Positions 6,469 to 14,018 of a DNA stretch of 18,371 bases are shown piece by piece (within the stretch, counting starts at the first letter, position 1; each line of letters starts with the position of its first letter). The DNA is taken from contig JBEVNX010000220.1 in the NCBI GenBank assembly GCA_040507895.1, positions 1 to 18,371 of the forward strand, written 5' to 3'. The DNA is from JBEVNX01 sp040507895. Lineage in GTDB: Bacteria; Desulfobacterota; Binatia; JACPRU01. The position numbers were made by a program, and so were the translations under genes. The notes below the pieces were generated by a model. The model saw only the letters and a program-made list of their open reading frames with translations. It ran no database searches and was not told where the DNA came from.

Positions 6469-7182
6469 ATGAGACCGCGCAAGCTATCCAAAGTTCCCGG
6501 GGCGGATGAGCCCCGTGGCACGCGCGCTCAGCGCAAGAGGCCGCGCGTAACGCGCCTCGACGCAACTGCCCTGCGGGGCCCCGCCCCGAACGCGCAGGCC
6601 GGCTCGCGCGACCGCATCATGGATGCCGCCGAGCGCTTGGTCGGAGAGCGCGGCTACACAGCCGCGAGCATCTCGCTGATCTCCAAGGCGTCCGGGTTGC
6701 CCGCAAGCTCGATCTACTGGCACTTCGGGTCGAAGGAAGGTCTTCTCGCGGCCGTCGTCGAGCGCGGCGCGCGCCGATGGCTACCCGCTCAGAGTCGATG
6801 GCTCTCGTCCGGCGGCGATCTTCCGGTGCTGTTGCACAATATCGGCCGCGCCGTGGCGGAGCACCCCGACTTCGTTCGCGTGCTGATGATGCTGATGCTT
6901 GACCGGCGCGACGGGGTGCCGGCCGCGCGTCAGGCCATGCGAGCCGTATGGCGCGACGTCGAGGGACGGATGCGCCGCATTCTCGCGACCCACTTCGGTC
7001 TCGGCTCATCACGGCGCGACGCCGAGCTGGCCGAGCGACTGGCGCGATTCGTCATGGCATTCGTCGACGGCGCGCTCATCGATTCGCAGATCGATCCCGA
7101 GGGCACGCCGATTCCGGACCTGTTCACCGATCTGGCAGCGGCCCTTCAGGCGATCGCGGCGGCGCACAAGGAGCGAAAATGA
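6469..7182 (+). CDS. TetR/AcrR-family transcriptional regulator
   Basis: The 237-residue protein has an unusually long basic N-terminal arm (about 45 residues, rich in Arg/Lys) before the TetR DNA-binding domain at about 46-95. That domain reads SRDRIMDAAERLVGERGYTA, then the HTH ISLISKASGLPASSIYWHFG and SKEGLLAAVV, all typical. The rest is helical ligand-binding domain. It probably represses the operon and releases it on binding a pathway substrate or intermediate. ATG 6469 is the only usable start upstream of the domain in this frame; only AGG is available as a ribosome site, which fits a near-leaderless message. Its TGA overlaps the next gene's ATG (ATGA), so the two are translationally coupled. 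Confidence 0.88.
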   Translation: MRPRKLSKVPGADEPRGTRAQRKRPRVTRLDATALRGPAPNAQAGSRDRIMDAAERLVGERGYTAASISLISKASGLPASSIYWHFGSKEGLLAAVVERGARRWLPAQSRWLSSGGDLPVLLHNIGRAVAEHPDFVRVLMMLMLDRRDGVPAARQAMRAVWRDVEGRMRRILATHFGLGSSRRDAELAERLARFVMAFVDGALIDSQIDPEGTPIPDLFTDLAAALQAIAAAHKERK

Positions 7183-8921
7183 CGACCCAGGCGGTTCCAT
7201 GGATGGCGAATCAGACCGACGATCTTCCGCTGGCGTTCGAGACAGTCGCAGAAGCGTATCTCGCGCTTCTTCGCTCGCGCGGTATCGAGCGGCTCTACCT
7301 GAACGCGGGCACCGACTTCGCGCCGATCGCCGAGGCCTACGGCCGGCTCCAGACGGACGGAGCGGCTCCGTTTCCGAAGCCGGTCCTCGCCACCCACGAG
7401 AATCTCGCCATCGGCATGGCGCATGGTGCGTATCTCATGACCGGGCGGCCTCAGGCGGTCATGTTTCACGTGAGCGTCGGCACCGCGAACGCGGTCTGCG
7501 GAATGATGAACGCTGCGCGCGATCAGATCCCGCTCCTCGTCACCGCGGGCCGTACGCCGCTGTTCGAATCCGGCCCGCTCGGCGCGCGCGACACCCGAAT
7601 CCATTGGGCGCAAGAGATGTTCGATCAGGCCGGCATGGTGCGCGAGCTCATCAAGTGGGATTACGAGCTCCGCGACGCCCGCCAGGTCGAGGCCGTCGTC
7701 GACCGCGCGCTGCTGGTCGCCACGAGCGAGCCGAAGGGGCCCGTGTACCTGACGCTCCCGCGGGAGGTGCTGGCAAGACCCGCGGGCGGCGCTATCGAGG
7801 CCGAGCGCGCGCCTCGCTCTCCGACGCCGCCGCGCCCCGATCAGGGCGCGATCGAGCTTCTCGCAGAGCGCCTCACGACGGCCGCGATGCCGGTGATCGT
7901 CGCCGCCGCGAGCGGCGCGGACCCGGACACGGTCGAACCGCTCGCCCGCCTCTGCGAGCGCCATGCGATCGGCTTCGCTGAGGAGCAGGCTCGCTACCTG
8001 AACGTTCCCGCCGACCATCCGCATCATCTCGGCTACCAGCTCGCGCCGATCTTCGCCGATTCCGATGCGCTTTGCTTCCTCGAATGCGAAGTGCCGTGGA
8101 TGCCACGCAACGGCGAGCCGCGGCGCGACGCCTTCGTCGCGCAGTGCGGCGTGGACCCCGCGTTCACGCGCTACGCGATGCGAAGCCAGCGCGCCGATCT
8201 GTCGATCGTCGCGACCTCGGCCGCCCTGATCGCCGACCTCGACGACGCGCTCGAGGCGCGCGCGAGCCGCGTCGATCCCGCTCGACGCGCTCGCCTCGTC
8301 GAGCGCTCGGCGAAGCTCCGGCGCGAGCGCGCGTCCGCTCGAGAAGCCGAAAGCGCGAAGACGGGGGCCGTCTCGAGAGACTTCGTCAGCGCGGCGCTGG
8401 GTGAAGTCCTGAGCCCGGACGCGGTCCTCTTCAACGAGTACTGGGTCTCCCCCGCTCCGCTCGCGCGAACGCGCCCGCGAACCTATTTCTTCATACCCCC
8501 GGCGGGAGGGCTCGGCTGGGGAGTTCCGGCGGCGCTCGGTGCGAAGCAGGCAGCCCCGGAGAAGACCATCGTCGCGTGCGTCGGCGACGGATCCTACCTG
8601 TTCGCAAACCCCGCCGCCTGCCACCACGCTTCGACGCGGCACGAGCTCCCCGTGCTGACCGTGGTCTTCAACAACGCGCGCTGGGGAGCGGTCGACAACG
8701 CGACCCACAACGTCTTCCCGCAAGGCCACTGGCGGTCCGGCCGCGGGCCGTCGCTGTCGGATCTCTCCCCGATGCCGGCTCTCGAGCGCTACGCGGAGGC
8801 GTCGGGCGGCTACGGCGAGCGGGTGACGAAGCGTGAAGAGCTGGTGCCCGCGCTGCGCCGCGCGCTTCACGCCGTCGAGGTCGAGCGTCGGCAGGCGCTC
8901 CTCAACGTTCTCGGCGAATAA
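7179..8921 (+). CDS. Thiamine diphosphate-dependent enzyme (acetolactate synthase-like)
   Basis: The 580-residue protein has the three-domain layout of the ThDP-dependent POX/AHAS family. The N-terminal Pyr domain (about 15-190) holds the cofactor-activating glutamate in LATHENLAIGMAHG (Glu74). A shortened or diverged central domain (about 200-370) follows. The C-terminal PP domain has the ThDP/Mg motif GDGSYLF (469-475), with a 26-residue gap to NN at 498-499. Relatives perform decarboxylation, carboligation or C-C cleavage of 2-oxo acids or diketones. It is probably not a housekeeping acetolactate synthase, because it sits in a catabolic operon without a regulatory subunit gene. A role in processing a ring-cleavage product or cyclic dione is inference. 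Overlap with tetR is ATGA; the next gene starts 34 bases on. Confidence 0.88.
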   Translation: MTTQAVPWMANQTDDLPLAFETVAEAYLALLRSRGIERLYLNAGTDFAPIAEAYGRLQTDGAAPFPKPVLATHENLAIGMAHGAYLMTGRPQAVMFHVSVGTANAVCGMMNAARDQIPLLVTAGRTPLFESGPLGARDTRIHWAQEMFDQAGMVRELIKWDYELRDARQVEAVVDRALLVATSEPKGPVYLTLPREVLARPAGGAIEAERAPRSPTPPRPDQGAIELLAERLTTAAMPVIVAAASGADPDTVEPLARLCERHAIGFAEEQARYLNVPADHPHHLGYQLAPIFADSDALCFLECEVPWMPRNGEPRRDAFVAQCGVDPAFTRYAMRSQRADLSIVATSAALIADLDDALEARASRVDPARRARLVERSAKLRRERASAREAESAKTGAVSRDFVSAALGEVLSPDAVLFNEYWVSPAPLARTRPRTYFFIPPAGGLGWGVPAALGAKQAAPEKTIVACVGDGSYLFANPAACHHASTRHELPVLTVVFNNARWGAVDNATHNVFPQGHWRSGRGPSLSDLSPMPALERYAEASGGYGERVTKREELVPALRRALHAVEVERRQALLNVLGE

Positions 8922-8955
8922 AGCCTCGAATCGACCGTCAGGAAAGGAAGCCACC

Positions 8956-10776
8956 ATGGCAGCACCGAGCAAGTTCGCGCACGTCGTCTACCAGACGCAC
9001 CGCTTCGAGGAGATGATCGACTGGTACAGGCGCGTCTTCGAAGCAACCGTCCGACACAAGGACGACAAGCTCGCCTTCTTGTCCTACGACGACGAGCATC
9101 ACCGCATGGCGTTCCTCAACCTGGGACCCTCCGAGAGCGGCAGCGCACCGAAGAAGGCGAGCGGCGTTGGCGTGCACCACGTCGCGTACACGTGGAAGGA
9201 CCTGGGCGAGCTCGTCGACACCTACAAGCGCCTGAAGAGCTACGGCGTCCTGCCCGCCGTGCCGATCCGGCACGGGCTCACGCTTTCGCTCTACTATCAG
9301 GACCCCGACGGCAACATGATGGAGTTCCAGATCGACGCGCTCGACCCGAAGGCTTCGGACGAGTTCATGCGCGGACCGGCGTTCGCGGCGAACCCGGTCG
9401 GTGAGCCGTTCGACCCCGAGGAGCTCGCCGCGCGCTACGATGCGGGAAAGCCCGTCGACGACCTCGTGTTTCGGTCGGACCAACCGGAAAGTCGCGGCGG
9501 TTGGATCAGCCGCGGCAACGGCAGCAACGGTCACGCTGCGCACGTGACCGTCCTCGGCAGCCACGCGACCGAGTCTCGGCCGGGCAGCGCTGCGGCGTCC
9601 GAAGCCTATCTCGCGGGCATCACGGCAACGCTCGACGGAATCCGCGAGCGCGCGGCGGAGGTGGAGCGCTCGGGAGCGATTCCCGAGGCGACGATCCAGG
9701 CGCTCACCGGCGCGGGCCTGTTCCGCGCCGTCCAACCGCGCCGCTGGGGCGGTCTAGAAATCGATCCGGCAAGCTTTTTCGAGGGCATGGTGCGCATCGG
9801 ATCGGCTTGTGGCTCGACCGGCTGGGTCTCGGCCGTCGTCGGCGTGCATCCGTTCCACCTGGGGCTCTTCCCGGAAGAAGCCCAGCGGGAGGTCTGGGGA
9901 GACGATCCCGGCGCGCGCATCTCATCGACCTATGCTCCGACGGGTAAGGTCGAGCGCGTCCCGGGCGGCTTCCGGCTGACGGGGCGCTGGGGATTCTCGA
10001 GCGGCGTCGACTACTGCGGGTGGGTGCTGCTCGGCGGCATCATCCCGGACGAAGGCAGCGGGCCGGAGTTCAGGACCTTCCTGGTGCCGCGGCGTGACTT
10101 CCAGATCGACCACGAGAGCTGGCGAGTTTCCGGCTTGCAGGGCACGGGCAGCAAGGACTTGATCGTCGATTCGTTCGTGCCCGAGCATCGCACCCACCGC
10201 CTCATCGACAACTACAATCAGAATGACCCGGGTCGCGCCGCGAACCCGGGTCCGTACTTCCGGATGCCGTGGCTCTCGATGTTCGCCTATGCGATCGCCA
10301 CGCCGGCCATCGGCTCGGCCGCCGGCGCGCTCGACGCGTTCGTCGAGAACGCGCGGACTCGCTTCGGCGTCTCCGTCGGGTCGCCGGCTGCGGCGAATCC
10401 CTCGCTGCACCTGCGCTTGTCCGAAGCGCCCACCCTCGTCGCGGTGGGGCGCGCGCCCATCGCCTCGACCTGGGGCGACTTCCATGCGATCGTCCGGTCC
10501 GGCGAAGAGATTCCGGTCGAGCGCCGCGCTCGATGCCGCTACGAGGCGGCGCAAGCGATCGGCGCGTGCCTCGGCGCGGTTCTGCGAGTCTTCGAAGTCG
10601 GCGGCGGCGGAGTCATGCAGACGAAGAAGCCCTTCCAGCGGCAGTTGCGAGACCTGATGGCGATGCGCAATCACCCGTTCGCGATCCCCGATGCGCGCGC
10701 GAGCACCTACGCGCGCTGCGTGCTCGGCTTGCCGCAGGAGCTCTTCGTACCCGGCCAGATGGTTGGGGTGATCTGA
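8956..10776 (+). CDS. Fusion protein: extradiol-dioxygenase-like VOC domain + HsaA-type flavin monooxygenase
   Basis: A single 606-residue frame encodes two enzymes. Residues 1 to about 165 are a VOC (glyoxalase/type I extradiol dioxygenase) module. Its three metal ligands are present: His9 (FAHVVYQ), His75 (GVHHVAY) and Glu123 (DPDGNMMEFQ). A Gly/Ser/Asn-rich linker (about 175-212) follows. Residues about 213-606 form an acyl-CoA-dehydrogenase-fold group D flavin monooxygenase related to HsaA/HpaB-type hydroxylases. Its marks are RRWGGLEIDPASFFEGMVRI, SACGSTGWV, GRWGFSSGVDYCGW, LQGTGSKDLIVDSFVP and the C-terminal QRQLRDLMAMRNHPF. Such oxygenases hydroxylate phenols to catechols using reduced flavin from a separate reductase; none is encoded in this window. 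ATG 8956 follows GGAAAGGAAG. The gene's TGA overlaps the next ATG (TGATG). The frame is uninterrupted across the linker, so the fusion looks real. Confidence 0.87.
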   Translation: MAAPSKFAHVVYQTHRFEEMIDWYRRVFEATVRHKDDKLAFLSYDDEHHRMAFLNLGPSESGSAPKKASGVGVHHVAYTWKDLGELVDTYKRLKSYGVLPAVPIRHGLTLSLYYQDPDGNMMEFQIDALDPKASDEFMRGPAFAANPVGEPFDPEELAARYDAGKPVDDLVFRSDQPESRGGWISRGNGSNGHAAHVTVLGSHATESRPGSAAASEAYLAGITATLDGIRERAAEVERSGAIPEATIQALTGAGLFRAVQPRRWGGLEIDPASFFEGMVRIGSACGSTGWVSAVVGVHPFHLGLFPEEAQREVWGDDPGARISSTYAPTGKVERVPGGFRLTGRWGFSSGVDYCGWVLLGGIIPDEGSGPEFRTFLVPRRDFQIDHESWRVSGLQGTGSKDLIVDSFVPEHRTHRLIDNYNQNDPGRAANPGPYFRMPWLSMFAYAIATPAIGSAAGALDAFVENARTRFGVSVGSPAAANPSLHLRLSEAPTLVAVGRAPIASTWGDFHAIVRSGEEIPVERRARCRYEAAQAIGACLGAVLRVFEVGGGGVMQTKKPFQRQLRDLMAMRNHPFAIPDARASTYARCVLGLPQELFVPGQMVGVI

Positions 10777-11546
10777 TGGCGGGATTGGAAGGGCGGCTCG
10801 CCCTGGTCACGGGCGGCAGCCGCGGCGTGGGGCGCGCGATCTGCCTGGCGCTCGCGAAGGACGGCGCGGACGTCGCCGTGAACTATCGGCGCGACGAGGG
10901 CGCGGCGCGCGAGGTCGTCGACAAAGTGCGATCGATGGGCCGGCGCGCCGAGGCGTTCTGCGCCTCGGTCGACCGCCTCGCCGACGACGAAGCGATGGTG
11001 GAGGCGGTGCGGCGGAGCCTCGGCACCGTCGACATCCTTGTCAACAACGCCGGCATCGCCAGCCGCGGCCGCTCGGTGGCGGACACCGACCCGGAGGAGC
11101 TGGAGCGCGTCGTGCGGACGCACGCGATCGCCGCGCATCATCTCTGCCGCCTGCTCGTGCCGGCCATGCGCGGTCGCGGCCGAGCCGACGTCGTGATGAT
11201 CTCGAGCACCGCCACGCTCAGCATGGATGGCAACGGCGCACCCTACAACATGGGAAAGGCAGCGCTGGAGGCACTCGCGCTGACTCTCGCCAAGGAAGAG
11301 CGCCGGCACGGCATCCGCGTCAACGTCGTCGCCCCCGGCTTGGTCGAGACCGAGATGGGTACGCGATTGGCGAAGGCCGTCGCGGGCGTGAAGGACATCC
11401 GCGAGCTCGATGCCTCGATGCCGTTCGGGCGGGTCTGTCAGCCGGAGGACGTCGCCAACGTCGTGCGTTTCCTCGTGTCGGAGAAGAACTCGTACGTGAC
11501 CGGGGAGAAGATCAACGTGCACGGCGGGGGCCAGCAGCTGCGTTAG
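10776..11546 (+). CDS. Short-chain dehydrogenase/reductase (classical SDR)
   Basis: The 256-residue length is typical of classical SDRs. The Rossmann cofactor motif TGGSRGVG is at 12-19, NNAG at 90-93, the catalytic Ser in MISSTA (143/144), and YNMGK gives Tyr157 and Lys161. The C-terminus (VTGEKINVHGGG) is also canonical. The NYRRDE segment at residues 36-41 after beta-2 suggests NADP preference, as in FabG-like enzymes. It would oxidise an alcohol or reduce a ketone in the pathway. It begins inside the stop of the monooxygenase fusion (TGATG) and ends 10 bases before the FAH-family gene, so co-expression is near certain. Confidence 0.9.
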   Translation: MAGLEGRLALVTGGSRGVGRAICLALAKDGADVAVNYRRDEGAAREVVDKVRSMGRRAEAFCASVDRLADDEAMVEAVRRSLGTVDILVNNAGIASRGRSVADTDPEELERVVRTHAIAAHHLCRLLVPAMRGRGRADVVMISSTATLSMDGNGAPYNMGKAALEALALTLAKEERRHGIRVNVVAPGLVETEMGTRLAKAVAGVKDIRELDASMPFGRVCQPEDVANVVRFLVSEKNSYVTGEKINVHGGGQQLR

Positions 11547-11556
11547 GAGAGAGGGC

Positions 11557-12417
11557 ATGAAGCTAGCTACGTTTTCCGTCGCAGGGGATCGATTGCTCGG
11601 GTTGGTCGACGGAGATCGTGTGACGACGCTGTCCGGGCGCATTCCCGGCCTGCCGAGGGACATGATCGGGCTCATCGCCTCGTGGAACGAGCTGGCGCGA
11701 AAGGTCGAATCGACGACCCGCAGCGCGGACTACAAGCTGGCGGACGTGACTCTGCTCGCGCCGGTGCCGCGGCCGGGCAAGATCTTAGGCATCGGCCTCA
11801 ACTACGCTGATCATATCGCCGAGGCGGGCATGCAACGGCCCGAGCACCAGCTCTGGTTCGCCAAGGCCGTGACCGCCGTCACTGGACCGTACGACCCGAT
11901 CCAGCGGCCGGTGGTATCGACGAAGCTCGACTACGAGGCGGAGCTCGTCTTCGTCGTCGGCCAGCGCTGCCGGCACGTTCCGGTCGACCGCGCGGACGGC
12001 GCGATCTTCGGCTACTGCACGGGCAACGACGTCAGCGTGCGGGACTGGCAGATGCGCACCGGCCAGTTCACCCTCGGCAAGTCGTTTGACACGCACGCGC
12101 CGTTCGGCCCCTTCATCGTCACGCCGGACGAGATCGATCCCCGGAACCTCGGCATTCGTACCTTCGTCAACGGCGAGAAGCGCCAGGACTCGAACACCAA
12201 GAACCTGATCTTCGACTGCGCGGCGCAGCTGGCCCATCTCAGTCAGGTGATGACGCTCGAGCCCGGCGACGTGTTCTTCACGGGCACTCCGGGCGGCGTC
12301 GGCGCGGCCATGAAACCGCCGCAATTTCTCAAGGCGGGCGATCGCGTGCGCATCGAGATCGACCGCATCGGCTTTCTCGAGAACGAGGTCGTCGACGAGG
12401 TCGCGCCGGCTTCGTGA
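11557..12417 (+). CDS. Fumarylacetoacetate hydrolase (FAH) family protein
   Basis: The 286-residue protein is a full FAH-family enzyme. The N-terminal MKLATFSVAGDRLLGLVDGD is the usual small lead domain, and GKILGIGLNYADHIAE opens the catalytic core. The metal ligands are Glu127 and Glu129 (LDYEAELVFVVG) and Asp158 (GYCTGNDVSVRDWQ). The loop TGTPGGVG and the segment KSFDTHAPFGPF are conserved. Members hydrolyse C-C bonds of acylpyruvates, hydrate 2-oxo-dienoates or decarboxylate oxo acids. Here it plausibly handles the product of ring cleavage, the usual role in meta-cleavage operons. AGGAGAGAGGG precedes the ATG. Its TGA overlaps the next gene's GTG (GTGA). Confidence 0.9.
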   Translation: MKLATFSVAGDRLLGLVDGDRVTTLSGRIPGLPRDMIGLIASWNELARKVESTTRSADYKLADVTLLAPVPRPGKILGIGLNYADHIAEAGMQRPEHQLWFAKAVTAVTGPYDPIQRPVVSTKLDYEAELVFVVGQRCRHVPVDRADGAIFGYCTGNDVSVRDWQMRTGQFTLGKSFDTHAPFGPFIVTPDEIDPRNLGIRTFVNGEKRQDSNTKNLIFDCAAQLAHLSQVMTLEPGDVFFTGTPGGVGAAMKPPQFLKAGDRVRIEIDRIGFLENEVVDEVAPAS

Positions 12418-14018
12418 CGCGGCCTCCCGTTCTCATCGCCGGGGGCGGTCCGGTCGGCATGACGCTGGCGCTCGAGCTGGCGAGTCACGGCGTGCGCTCG
12501 ATTCTGGTCGAGCGGAATCCCACGACCACGCGCCATCAGAAGATGGACCTCACCAACGGCCGTAGCATGGAGCTCTACCGGCGGCTCGGGTTGGCCGATC
12601 GGCTGCGCAAGGCCGCGGTGCCGCACGATCACGTGTTCGACATCGTCTGGGCGACTTCCGGACCAGGCATGGGGCGAGAGCTTCATCGCTTCCGCTACCC
12701 GTCGCCGCTCGAGAAGCGCGCGATCGCGGCGCGCGAGAACGACGGGCGCCATACCCGCGAACCGCCCATGCGGGTCTCGCAAATCGTCGTCGAACCCGCG
12801 CTGAAGGCCGCCATCGAGGAGAACCCGCTGGTCGACAGCCGCTTCGGGTGGGCCTTCGAGTCCCTCGAGCAGAACGCCGACGGCGTCACCGCCGAAATCA
12901 CCGACGGCAACGGCGCCGCGGACCGGGTGCGCTGCGACTACCTCGCCGGCTGCGACGGCGGCGGCAGCCGCGTGCGCGCGGAGCTCGGTATCGGCCTCGA
13001 AGGCGACTTCAACGTCGGTACCGCCTTCACGATCCATTTCCGATCGCCTCGCCGCGACCTGCTGCAACCGGACGGACCCTGGTGGCACTGGCAGACGCCG
13101 CGCGGATCGCTCGTCGCACAGGACGACGACGACACCTGGACGCTCCACACCATCCTTCCCGAAGGAGCGGACGCCGCCTTCGTCGACCCCGCGGCGATTC
13201 TCCGCGCTTGGGCGGGACGCGATTTCGAGTTCGAGATCTTGGTCGCCAACTCGTGGTCCCCGCACCTGGTCGTCGCCGAGCGCTTCGGCGCGGGCCGCGT
13301 CTACCTCGCCGGCGATGCGGTCCACCAAGTCATTCCCACCGGCGGCTACGGCATGAATACGGGCGTCGCCGACGCGGTGGATCTCGGCTGGAAGCTCGCG
13401 GCGACGATCAACGGCTGGGCTGGCCCTCGCCTGCTCGAGTCCTACGAAGCGGAACGGCGGCCGATCGCGCTGCAGAACCGCCCCGCCTCGCGGAGCCACA
13501 TGGACGTGCGGATCCGGATCGCCGAGCTGTTCGCGGCCTCGCTCGCCGTGGCAGCGCCCGACTACAACGCGATCGGCGCGGAGATCTCGCGACTCGGCAA
13601 TGCGGAGAACGAATACTGGGGCATCGAGCACGGCTATCGCTACGAGGCTTCACCGGTCATTTGCTACGATGGGACGACGCCGCCGCCGTTCGATCCGCTC
13701 GTCGTCACGCCGACGACGTGGCCGGGCGCGCGCCTTCCGCACGTTTTTCTCGCCGACGGGTCTGCGCTGTACGACCATCTCGGTGCGGACTTGACGCTCC
13801 TGTCGCTCGATGCCTCCGCCCCGAAATTTGCCGAAGCCGCCGCGGCGGCACGTGTGCCGTTGAGGATCGTCTCGCTTCGGTCCGAGCCGGTCCTGAGGAT
13901 TCTAGAGCGCAGGCTCGTGCTCGTGCGGCCCGATCACCACGTCGCGTGGCGCGGCGACCGAGAGCCCGAGGATTGCGGGGCCGTTCTCGACCGAGTCACC
14001 GGGCGGCTCGCCTCTTAG
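12414..14018 (+). CDS. FAD-dependent aromatic monooxygenase (PheA/TfdB family)
   Basis: The 534-residue flavoprotein begins PPVLIAGGGPVGMTLALELA, the ADP-binding GxGxxG site at 10-15. The middle motif CDGGGSRVR (Asp181) and the FAD ribose/pyrophosphate motif RVYLAGDAVHQVIPTGGYGM (Gly300-Asp301) follow, then GVADAVDLGWKLAA. These place it in the single-component class A family with PheA, TfdB and MhpA, which hydroxylate phenolic rings with NAD(P)H and O2. A C-terminal thioredoxin-like dimerisation domain (about 420-534) is present, as in MhpA-like members. Start GTG at 12414 overlaps the FAH-family stop (GTGA); no upstream alternative is plausible. It is probably the first or second hydroxylation step of the pathway. 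Its TAG overlaps the stop of the convergent phosphotransferase gene. Confidence 0.9.
   Translation: MTRPPVLIAGGGPVGMTLALELASHGVRSILVERNPTTTRHQKMDLTNGRSMELYRRLGLADRLRKAAVPHDHVFDIVWATSGPGMGRELHRFRYPSPLEKRAIAARENDGRHTREPPMRVSQIVVEPALKAAIEENPLVDSRFGWAFESLEQNADGVTAEITDGNGAADRVRCDYLAGCDGGGSRVRAELGIGLEGDFNVGTAFTIHFRSPRRDLLQPDGPWWHWQTPRGSLVAQDDDDTWTLHTILPEGADAAFVDPAAILRAWAGRDFEFEILVANSWSPHLVVAERFGAGRVYLAGDAVHQVIPTGGYGMNTGVADAVDLGWKLAATINGWAGPRLLESYEAERRPIALQNRPASRSHMDVRIRIAELFAASLAVAAPDYNAIGAEISRLGNAENEYWGIEHGYRYEASPVICYDGTTPPPFDPLVVTPTTWPGARLPHVFLADGSALYDHLGADLTLLSLDASAPKFAEAAAAARVPLRIVSLRSEPVLRILERRLVLVRPDHHVAWRGDREPEDCGAVLDRVTGRLAS

Noticed and set aside
7146..8972. 608-codon minus-strand frame opposite the ThDP gene
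   Set aside because: Long antisense frames are common in high-GC coding DNA. The translation is Arg-rich with no family motif, while the plus strand encodes a complete ThDP enzyme.
12243..13631. 462-codon minus-strand frame opposite the FAD monooxygenase
   Set aside because: Shadow of a gene whose FAD-binding motifs are clear on the plus strand.
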